Made by a program: the position numbers and the translations under genes. Positions 55,890 through 64,000 of a stretch of DNA of 64,000 bases are shown in pieces. The stretch's first letter is position 1. Each line of letters starts with the position of its first letter. The notes under the pieces are model-generated. The model worked only from the letters and a program-made list of their open reading frames with translations, made no database searches and was not told the DNA's origin. The stretch is from the NCBI GenBank assembly GCA_030247855.1, contig JAPDRN010000033.1, forward strand, positions 124,001 through 188,000. Direction: 5' to 3'. The DNA is from Knufia peltigerae (lineage: Eukaryota > Ascomycota > Eurotiomycetes > Chaetothyriales > Trichomeriaceae).

Positions 55890-57206
55890 ATGCCTATCGA
55901 TTTCACTCTTACTCCAGCCCAGGAGGACCTCAAGGCTCGTGCCCGCCAGTTTGCCGTTGAAGTCCTCGCTCCAGCACGTGAGGAATATCTTAAGCTCCCA
56001 ACCCAGCTTTTGCGCTATCAGTCAACCAGAAAGACTTACCAGAGGCTCGTCGAAGATGGATGGATCAAGATTCAGATCCCTGAGCAGTATGGTGGCACAC
56101 GAAATAGCCTCGTTGATCTCGCCATCATCGCCGAGGAGTTTTTCGCCTGTGACTCAAGCATTCCCATCACTTGGTTAGTCACAGGCCTGGGGTTGGCTCC
56201 CATCTTCATGTACGGAAGCGAGGAACAGAAGAAAGAATTTCTTGCTCCATTCCTTGAGACCAAAGGTGATGAACTCGCTGCACTTGGCTTCTCCGAACCA
56301 ACTGGCAGTGCAAACTACTTGCAGAACGAAGGTGGTCTCGGTGTACAGACATTCGCCAAGATCGAGGGCGACGAGGTTGTCATCAACGGTGGCAAACAAT
56401 GGGCCTCGAGTAGTGGGGGATGGGAGTTCAAAGGTCCCTCTGTTTTATCCCTACTATGCCGTTTCAGTGATCAGGGCGCCCCGAAGGATACGCTGGGTTT
56501 TGTGATCATCACCACGAAGCAATTCGAGGCAGAGGTCAACCAGGGTGCGTTTGAAGTGGTCAATGATATTGAAACGCACGGCTTTCGTGCCTCTTCTGGC
56601 CCTCGCACCAAGTTCACGAATTTTCGAGTCCCGGCTAAGAACATTTTAGCGCATGCGGGTGCAGGTGCCATGGTCAACGTGGCCGCTTTCACTGAGTCTG
56701 CTGCGCTCGTCGGCGCTGGTGCCGCCGGTTTGATGAGATCCTGTTTTGCCCACACCCACAAGTTCGTTACGACCGAGAAACGTGGAGGCTCTGTTCCAAC
56801 CATCAATTACCAATCTGTCGCTGACTTCCTGATCAGCATGAAGATGCGGGAGGAAACTACCCGCTATCTTACCTGGAAGGCATGCCACTACCTTGAGACA
56901 ACGGGTGAGTCGGAATTGGCGTATCAAGCTAAAGTGTTCGGATCTGAGAATGCAGTCCAAGCTGTCCTCGAGGGGATGCAAGCTGTGGGTGTCACAGCAT
57001 ATGATACAAAACAGCCATATGGCCTCTTCATGGATGACGCACTCTGCTTGCCGCTCTTCGAAGGATCTAACACTGGTGTGCGCCGCCGACAGATCCAGAA
57101 AATCTTTTCTCAGCCAGGCTACGATCCAGAGTCTTGTGCGAGTAACAGACCATGGAGTAAGCCAGTGGCAGGATACCCCGAAGGGTTCTTGAGCGTATAT
57201 GTTTAA
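55890..57206 (+). CDS. Acyl-CoA dehydrogenase family flavoprotein
   Basis: A single exon of 438 residues. FAD-dependent dehydrogenase or oxidase of the ACAD superfamily. The N-terminal helical domain (DFTLTPAQEDLKARARQFA) is followed by LGFSEPTGSA, the FAD/substrate beta-domain start, and by INGGKQWASSSGG. A C-terminal four-helix domain then contains FTESAALVGAGAAGLM and ends with PYGLFMDDALCLPLFEGSNTGVRRRQIQ. The Glu in LFEG is at the place of the catalytic base that medium-chain enzymes use. Divergent members of this group include nitroalkane oxidases and enzymes of secondary metabolism, so classical beta-oxidation is not certain. There is no PTS1 (ends SVYV). This is the right-hand member of the proposed cluster. 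Confidence 0.87.
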   Translation: MPIDFTLTPAQEDLKARARQFAVEVLAPAREEYLKLPTQLLRYQSTRKTYQRLVEDGWIKIQIPEQYGGTRNSLVDLAIIAEEFFACDSSIPITWLVTGLGLAPIFMYGSEEQKKEFLAPFLETKGDELAALGFSEPTGSANYLQNEGGLGVQTFAKIEGDEVVINGGKQWASSSGGWEFKGPSVLSLLCRFSDQGAPKDTLGFVIITTKQFEAEVNQGAFEVVNDIETHGFRASSGPRTKFTNFRVPAKNILAHAGAGAMVNVAAFTESAALVGAGAAGLMRSCFAHTHKFVTTEKRGGSVPTINYQSVADFLISMKMREETTRYLTWKACHYLETTGESELAYQAKVFGSENAVQAVLEGMQAVGVTAYDTKQPYGLFMDDALCLPLFEGSNTGVRRRQIQKIFSQPGYDPESCASNRPWSKPVAGYPEGFLSVYV

Positions 57207-58451
57207 AGATTATATCTACCGCGCTATTTTGGTATGCTCCGTAGTTCTACTTACTATGATATAGACTGGCAAGAGAATATCATAAATATATACCTTATGA
57301 TATACTGCTTACATAAACTCCTGCTGGAACCCCCAGCTGGAGCACCAAAACTACAACGAGTGCTTAGAGGTAGTTGTTTTGGGGGTTCATATGGGGCCCT
57401 GGGGGAAACACCGGGGTGGGCAGATGGGACTGGGGAAAGGCGGCTGCTTAGTCCAATTTTCTATCCCGTAGGGACTTCGTAGCCAAGAGTTCCTTCGTAC
57501 GAAGTTTTCTTTCTTTCCTATCATCCAGAGCTCCAATTGAGATTTGGCAACTCGAAGAAGACACGCACACACACATTCTTCGTAAACCTTTAGATAATAT
57601 TGTCCCTAATGAGCTACGGACGTCGATTATTGATATGCAAGAGTCTATGAGAGCTATGTCTGAAGAATTAGACACCTCTGGGGACGATGAGCACAATAAC
57701 AGGTTGGCTAAACGACCGCGAAACTTCATTACGAGACAGGTGGGTTGGGAGATTCTCCATAGTAGGCAGCGCAACACGTCTAAATGCTATTCATCCAGGC
57801 CTGTGAGAGCAATGAGAAGCCCATACCCAACATGGATAGCTAGCCCCTGGTTCTCCGCAGGCATCAAAGAGAATAGAACCTTATATTATAGGTATGACTG
57901 ACATCGCAGAGAACGCTCTTTGCGTTTTGCAGGGTATATAAAGTAAATCCCTGTTCAGAAAGGTTGCACGTGATCTCTGCGTTTTACCTTCCCAAGAAAT
58001 GAACATTCTTTCTTGACGTTGAGATCTGCCAATGGTGCAAACTCTTGCCTGCTCCTAGCTAGTAGATTCACTCTACTTTACTCGTTTTCATAGGCTTGTT
58101 TCGTATTCAACTTCCTCCTCGCTGGTGCCTACTTCCCTAGGGTGGAGAAGCTACTTGGTTTGTTCCGAAAGAGGAAGGAACCACTCCTTAATTGCGGTAC
58201 GATGAATCTATCCGAAGTGCATTGCCTGGTTCTCGATCTACTCCCCACACAAATTTTCTTATCACAAAGCTTCGCTATTAACTGTTGAGTCATTGTTAAT
58301 GAGAAACTGGAGCAGATGAACAAACTCCGATTTTCATGAGAATACTTGAATGCGAGCCTCCTCCCTTTCAACTTGACCACATTGAATTTCCAAATCTTCT
58401 CGTTTCTCGAATAGCAGCATTGTTTGTCCTCCAAACTACCAAACGTCCACC
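57207..58451. other. Long intergenic region with an orphan coding-like stretch
   Basis: About 1.25 kb. A 9-bp inverted repeat (57327-57335 and 57380-57388) flanks a possible hairpin. From about 57498 to 57741 the + strand has a stop-free frame with protein-like, charged sequence (for example IIDMQESMRAMSEELD) that ends at a GTGGGT which could be a donor site. I cannot link it to a complete gene. Confidence 0.45.
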
Positions 58452-59708
58452 ATGTCTCAACGAAGATTCATTGCCTCGTCCAGCGAATACGAGCCTCCCT
58501 TGAGCAGCGACTTTGAACACGATCTTGAAACGAGTCTTCGACTGCTAAGCCTGCTCGAAAATCCTTCGACGTCACAACCCATCCACGATCTACTACAAGC
58601 CCAGAACATACAGGACGATCTTGCTCGGATGCTAAGCGCAAGATCCATCATATCAACTACATCCTCGTTTGCAGTGGAACAAGCAAAGACGAATGAGGAA
58701 ACCAGTCATACCCGAACTTTCAGGAAAATTGGAGCAGGTGCTTGTGGTGCAGTCTTTGCGGCCGATGGGGAGTCACTGTCATACAAGATTGGGAAGACGG
58801 GTATATTGGACGATGAAGCTGCATTATGGACTGATTTCAACATGCACGGATACATTATGAAGGCACTTCGCAAGTTCAAGGCCGATATCGAGATCACGAA
58901 CGTTCATATCTACATTAATCACGACAACAAGGAATGGTGGGAGAAGCACCGGGAACTCAAAATGGCAGCAAGCAGCGCCTGCAACCTTCCAGCAAGGGTA
59001 CTTGTCACAGAACGAATCTTGCCATTACCGGCACCGATCCGCGAGAAGCTCGTAGACCAATTCTGCAAGAAAGACCTTAGCGCTAGCGCATTAGCCGATC
59101 CCGCCAACAAGGACTGCCTGGTGAGGATCTATTTAGGGTCCATGAAAGGGCACACGACCTCCTTTTTTTCCTTGCGAAATTTTAAGCTTCACCTCAATCA
59201 AATGATTGACATCGGCCTGGATTTCGAAATGCTTGCTGTGTCAATAGGACAAACCCTGGCCATCATTCACTGGGAAGCCCAAGCCGATGCCCGGGACGTC
59301 GAATTCGTCCTGGGTAGCTCTGCCACGGTCCTAGACAAGGAACAGACCAAAGATATCCATGCCAACGACAGTGTCACAACAATCAACAAGCCAACCGAAA
59401 GCTTTGTGCGCAGAGAGACTCGCCTATTTGTCCTCGACTTTAATCAAGTCCGCAGGATAACCATGGACGATGAGGGAGTTGCCTGTGCCGTTGAGGCATT
59501 TTACCTCAACGACCCCTACTATCCCCGTCCCTGCGAAGAATCGAATATTCAGCAAGAGCTATGGAACTCGTTTGTTCGAAGTTACTTAGGTACGGCAGAT
59601 ATCATCTTAAGGGACCAGGAAGAATACCGGGTGCTTCCTCGAAGGTTTATTTCCGGTGTTATTGAGCATACCGTTGAGAAGAGAAAAATGGCATCGGCAG
59701 CTGAGTAA
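58452..59708 (+). CDS. DUF3669 protein (kinase-like, often misnamed zinc finger)
   Basis: Single exon, 418 residues. The N-terminal 90 residues are Ser-rich and look disordered. A glycine loop IGAGACGAVFA lies at about residue 94-104, followed by a lysine in SYKIGK. VLVTERILPLP and KDCLVRIYLGS follow. LAIIHWEAQADARDVEFVLGS sits where a catalytic loop would lie, and LFVLDFNQVRRI where DFG would. The last part (EAFYLNDPYYPRP, LWNSFVRSYL) is typical of fungal DUF3669 (PF12417) proteins, a lineage-expanded family without known function. No zinc-binding pattern is visible despite the name often given to relatives. Confidence 0.75.
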   Translation: MSQRRFIASSSEYEPPLSSDFEHDLETSLRLLSLLENPSTSQPIHDLLQAQNIQDDLARMLSARSIISTTSSFAVEQAKTNEETSHTRTFRKIGAGACGAVFAADGESLSYKIGKTGILDDEAALWTDFNMHGYIMKALRKFKADIEITNVHIYINHDNKEWWEKHRELKMAASSACNLPARVLVTERILPLPAPIREKLVDQFCKKDLSASALADPANKDCLVRIYLGSMKGHTTSFFSLRNFKLHLNQMIDIGLDFEMLAVSIGQTLAIIHWEAQADARDVEFVLGSSATVLDKEQTKDIHANDSVTTINKPTESFVRRETRLFVLDFNQVRRITMDDEGVACAVEAFYLNDPYYPRPCEESNIQQELWNSFVRSYLGTADIILRDQEEYRVLPRRFISGVIEHTVEKRKMASAAE

Positions 59709-60301
59709 GACGAAGCCGAGTGGGGCTGTATGCGAGGGTGATTCTGTGTGGAAGGGTGTTTAACGAAAGGAAGAGGCGTATACACGATTACAGTGTATCA
59801 GATAGTATACTCTCGGTGCTCAGGAATAGGCTGGTACTTGCAAATTCATGACATTGACCCTGGTCAATGCGGAAGAGTCTCGACTCTCGGAGATGGATGT
59901 GGTGTCTCCAGGATCGACGGAGCTTCCAGGCAGCACGGCCGGGCTCCTGAAATGTATATCAAGGCCAACTTAGATGCATCGTTGTAGGTGTTATGACCTG
60001 AAGCCTTCTTTTCGCGTGTTGCAGGGAAGGAGACTAACCTCAACAAGATCTCTGTCACTAAACTCATGTGGTATAGATATTGCCAGTAGATTATTGGAAT
60101 CCTTGTATGAAGACACCCAATGAGCTGCATAAGCTGATGTCAGCGAACTCGAGTTCGAAGCCAATATACAAACCTCATTCCGATACATTGCGCAGTCACA
60201 AGTTATAGCATAAAAGCATATAACATGGGGCTTTGGCATGCACACCACGCCTCTCAGAGTTCATTACAGGATTTGAGCTAAGTTTCCCTTTCCCAATGAC
60301 C
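59709..60301. other. Intergenic region
   Basis: About 590 bp. Short frames only; no supported gene. Confidence 0.55.
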
Positions 60302-61766
60302 ATGTCTCAACCACCATCACATATGCGAGATTTATCACAGCAGATCTCTGCTGCCACGTCCGTCTTGATCAGTTTTCTCTCCTCCAATGCCCTATCAGAG
60401 CCATCTTTCCGCTCGGATGCCCTCTCGACAACCCTGGCATGCCCGAAGACGTACAGATCGCCCGCCGCAATCTGCGAGAAGCCGGCGCAGGAGCTTTATA
60501 TTTTGGCCACTTATCCGAACGAGGACATTCGATGGCTAGCATGCAGCGTTTGTTTCCTGTCTCTCTTGCCCCATTAGCGTTGCTCTGAGTGACCAACCGT
60601 AAGTACTACAGTACCATGATTGCTCCAGTCTACGGTAGATATACCATTTCAAAATCGCGTCGTTACTCCCAGTGCAGGACATGAGAGGCTTTTCAGATAT
60701 CGCGGAGGATGCTGGTGTGGACGAAGGACTGCTTCGAAGAATCCTCCGGGAAGCCATGACTAACCGGATCTTCTGCGAACCTCGCGTCGGTTTTGTGGCG
60801 CACACGGCGGCTTCGAGTGCTTCGATCTGGGATAAATGAACCCTTAGCTGGGTAGGGTATACCTCGAAAGATTCCTTCCCTGCCTCTGCAAAGTGTGGTG
60901 GAGCCTACTGAGGAGTTTGGTGCCTCGGAAGAGAAGATCCACTCTGGCTGGAACCTTGCTTTCAATACTGAGCTTCCAATATTCCAATGCCTGTCCGACT
61001 ATCCCGAGCGCGTTGAAAGGTTTGCAGAGACTATGAAAGCCTTGACGAGCGCAGATGGCTACCATGTGCGCCATCTTGTTGACGGCTATCCCTGGGGACA
61101 ACTTGGTCACGGAACTGTTGTCGACGTGAGTATTTCTGTACACACTCTTCGATTCGGACCGGGGTGCTAATGATGTCTTCTCAGGTCGGCGGCTCTTTGG
61201 GGCCATATGAGCATCGGACTCGCGAAGGAACACCCGAAACTCAATTTCGTGGTACAGGATCTCCCCGACTTTATTGCTGCTGGTCAGCAGGCACTCCCGC
61301 CGGACTTGAAAGATCGGATCTCTTTTCAAGCCCACGATTTCTTTGCACCGCAGCCCATACAAGCCGATGTATATTTTCTGCGATTCATTCTGCATGATTA
61401 TCTTGATACCCATGCAACGACCATCATCAAGAACATCCTACCTACCTTCAAGCCTAACTCGAAGTTAGTGATCATGGACGGAGTCCTTCCTGAGCCAGGA
61501 AGTATGCCACGGAGCCATGAAAGGCAAATTCGGTGCGTTATGAACTGAGACTCTGCCTCTCAACATGAAAGTATATTGCTGACAAGAGTAAAAGCCTGGT
61601 GGATTTGGAAATGTTGACAAATTACAATGCCAAAGACAGGGAGTTGGGTGACTGGCGAAACCTTTTCGAGAGAGCAAATCCGAGGTTGAAGATAACCAAG
61701 GTAGTAAACCCTCCAGGAATTGTTAATTCAATCATTGAAGCTACCCTTGAAGGGACCCAATTATAA
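60302..61766 (+). pseudogene. O-methyltransferase pseudogene (fungal sterigmatocystin-type OMT family)
   Basis: Relic of a SAM-dependent O-methyltransferase of the fungal metabolite type. The N-terminal helix region starts at ATG 60302 and leads to NEDIRWLACS. A 64-nt intron (60548-60611) is followed by YHDCSSLR, then an in-frame TAG (60636-60638), then IYHFKIASLLPVQDMRGFSDIAEDAG and FVAHTAASSAS. A second stop, TGA, is at 60837-60839. The frame shifts near 60891-60896 before EEFGASEEKIHSGW. After HLVDGYPWGQLGHGTVVD another intron is followed by VGGSLG and a one-base shift near 61200, inside the SAM-binding glycine motif. HMSIGLAKEHPKLNFVVQDLP, FILHDYLD and the final exon ITKVVNPPG follow. The protein-level similarity persists in all pieces, so loss is recent. 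Sequencing error is unlikely to explain four lesions. Confidence 0.85.
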
Positions 61767-62137
61767 CTCCGAATACCACTCAATCTGAGATTAAGAGGTG
61801 AGATGCAGACTCTCACAGGATAGACCGGTAACCACTGGTAATCGCAAATGACACGAAGAACAAGGTACTGCTCAATGGAGATAATACTATTAATCGTCTT
61901 GGAAAGGCAGAACGTCATCCCCTAATACTAATTGTGGCAACCCATCTTTCTTTTCACTTCTCGTCCCTGACTAACCACTGCTCACGTACGTAGCACTTCC
62001 ACCGGACTTCCACGGGACAAGTACTATGATCTTATGGCTCTCTGCAATTTGTCTTTCGCATCTAATTGAGGAAGGCAGATATCGGACCAAGACATCCAAA
62101 GCCACGCTTTGAACCAAACAGAAGCCTTTCAACACCT
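61767..62137. other. Convergent 3' intergenic region
   Basis: Between the methyltransferase relic and the minus-strand sugar porter; no coding sequence seen. Confidence 0.55.
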
Positions 62138-63890
62138 CTATGTAACCCTCTCCACTGTCTGTACCTCTTGAATATCCACATTTTTCTCCTGAGTGTTGAG
62201 GTGGCCAGTCTTTCCTTCTGCCGCAGCTTCAAATTCGGCTTTCTCCTGCTCAGTTGCTCCGTAGTAATGGATAGCGACCTGTTCGCCAAATTGAGCACTG
62301 ATGTCTTCGAGAGATCTTCCCTTGGTTTCAGGGCACATAAAGTACACGAAGACGAGGTGGAAGAATGTCGGAACGATGAAAACAATGAAGAACTTCCATC
62401 CGATGTTGTTGAGTGCGGTTGGACCAGCGACAAGGATAATGATATCTGCGAGGTAAAGTCCTGCGATTGAGAAAGTGGTTCCTTGAGAGCGGATGTGGTT
62501 AGGGAAAATCTCAGAGACGTAGAGGAATTGGCTCTAGAGAATCAATCGTCAGTAGGGCAACACAACAAGAGATCAATCAAGCTGACGTACCGCGTCCATG
62601 AAGGTACTCCAGAATGGAGTGATGAAGAGAAAGATGAAGAAGATGGCCGCGTTCTGACCCGCACGGTTGTCGGTCCCCAGGAAGACAGCCTGTAGTGCAG
62701 CTTCACATATAAGGCATACGAGAATACCGCTCAGGCCGATCAGCATGAACAATCGTCTTCCAAACTTTTCGACAAAGAAGGCACAGAAAAGATTTCCCGG
62801 GAAGGTGCTTGTGAGCCACAAGCACGTCAACAGGAGAGGCCAATAGGATGTCATGCCGAGAGACTGATACAGAATGATACCATAGTTGGCGATGACCAGG
62901 ACCCCGGTGAACTGGTTGTTCCACATGACCATGAAACCAATCAATGCTCGCTTCCGGTTCGCGGGAGTCTTGAACAGCTCGAACCTTGAGGTGTTTGCCG
63001 CCATGTGATGGTCCAGTTCTGTTTGCTTTTGGAGTTGATAGAATTCCCTCCGTGCAAGTGTGCTCTCGGCATCTTCTTTAGTCTTGTGTAGGCGGATCAA
63101 AACCTCCAGGGCTTCCTCGCTACGGCCCTTCAGCATCAGCCATCGAGGGCTGTACGGTAACCAGAAGGATCCTAGTACGAGGAAGAGAGCCGGTGCCATC
63201 TGGAAAGCAATCGGGAATCTCCATGGAAACGTTGAGGTTGAGCCTCCGGAAGTCATGAAGGATACGCCAAAGCTGATCCATGCTTGAAGCGAATAGCCGA
63301 CTGCGAACATGACGCCCTGGGAGATATGTGTTAATCGGTATCCAAGAGAACCGAGCTGAATGATACTCACATGCATGGACACCATGAAGCCTCGAGACTC
63401 TGGTGTACTGACCTCTGCCTGGTAGATCGGGATGATAGCAACAAGGGTTCCAATTCCCAAGCCATTGATGATACGACCAGCAGTGAACATGCCGGTGTTG
63501 ACAGACCCTGCACACAATGCTGCACCAATTATAAGAACTAGAGCTCCGCCTTGAATGGTGGCCCTGCGGCTATACTTGTCGGCGAAGTACGACGACGCAA
63601 TTGCACCAATAGCTGAACCGGCAGCATTGACACCTGTGTTCGCAGTCAGTTAGATGCGCTTTCTCTAGAACTCGAATTCGACCTTGGTACGTACCATTGA
63701 AAGCGCCAATCCATCCGGCCGTTACAGAGTATCCAGGCTCCCCGGCTGCTGCAAGGCCGAGGCTTTTATAGAAGGAAGGTTGCCCAATCGTGCTGCCAAT
63801 AATGGCCATGCCATAGGAGCAAGCTGTTGATCCAAGTGCGACATAGATAACCACGAGCAGGTTGAAAGCATTGGGAATGAGCTTGCCCAT
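62138..63890 (-). CDS. MFS sugar porter 3
   Basis: Exons 63890-63695, 63633-63371, 63316-62591 and 62533-62138 give 526 residues, in phase. Landmarks are YGMAIIGSTIGQPSFY near the N-terminus, FADKYSRRATI in loop 2-3, GRIINGLGIGTLVAIIPIYQAE, PYSPRWLMLKGR after TM6, EKFGRRLFML, VSEIFPNHIRSQG and PETKGRSLEDIS. It should be a proton-coupled hexose/polyol carrier at the plasma membrane. The 54-nt intron 2 (63370-63317) is in frame and has no stop, so retention would add 18 residues in the TM4-TM5 area. The start ATG 63890 fits the family; relatives may have a slightly longer N-terminus, but the window ends 110 bp upstream. Confidence 0.87.
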
Positions 63891-64000
63891 CGTGACTACG
63901 CAGGTCTGATCTGGCAGACCGATAATGCTCCTGGCAGCCGAGTGTTTTGTGATGAATTTGAAACGAGTTGCGGGAGAGACTGGGGAAGGGATTAAATACC
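63891..64000 (-). promoter_or_regulatory. Promoter start of sugar porter 3, TATA-like box
   Basis: On the minus strand TATTTAAT lies at 63998-63991, about 100 bp upstream of the ATG. The window ends here. Confidence 0.4.

Noticed and set aside
60548..60637. Rescue of the methyltransferase by a longer intron ending at the TAG itself (acceptor at 60638)
   Set aside because: It would skip the nonsense codon but also delete about nine residues of a conserved helix, and the downstream TGA and two frameshifts would remain.

Overview
The window is nuclear DNA of a filamentous ascomycete (Pezizomycotina). The genes carry short spliceosomal introns (about 46-106 nt, GT..AG) that had to be removed to join conserved domains. 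The families are typical of these fungi: an involucrin-repeat/leashin-like giant protein, Zn2Cys6 regulators, vanillyl-alcohol-oxidase-like flavoproteins, an Egh16-like secreted protein, DUF3669 and many MFS permeases. A black-yeast or other Eurotiomycete relative is possible from the family mix, but the sequence does not prove it. I re-derived exon structures by hand; most multi-exon models close to an exact multiple of three.

Layout. Positions 2-14431 hold the 3' part of a giant disordered, lysine-module protein, probably a Woronin-body/septal tether; its 5' end lies outside the window. Next is a CorA-type Mg2+ transporter (15142-17856) with an altered GMN signature. Positions 18413-38922 form an accessory stretch: sugar permease, phytanoyl-CoA-hydroxylase-like dioxygenase, a first VAO-type oxidase, a small membrane protein, an unknown two-hairpin membrane protein, an amidase divergent from a drug/H+ MFS exporter, a Zn2Cys6 regulator divergent from a second VAO-type oxidase, and an Egh16/Gas1-like secreted protein.

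Positions 40063-57206 look like a compact catabolic or tailoring gene cluster: SDR and acyl/aryl-CoA ligase (C-terminal ARL, a peroxisomal PTS1) head to head; alpha/beta hydrolase and Zn2Cys6 regulator head to head; then SnoaL-like protein, cytochrome P450, sugar-porter-type MFS, GFA-family protein and acyl-CoA dehydrogenase, all on the + strand. No polyketide synthase, NRPS or terpene synthase is present, so a peroxisomal/CoA-dependent degradation route or a tailoring-only cluster fits best. Several promoters in this block share a CCG-N6-CCG element, and two share an exact 14-mer, which suggests control by the local Zn2Cys6 protein.

The right end holds a DUF3669 kinase-like protein (58452-59708), an O-methyltransferase pseudogene with two nonsense codons and two frameshifts (60302-61766), and a third sugar porter on the minus strand (62138-63890). 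I saw no tRNA, rRNA, CRISPR array or intact transposon.
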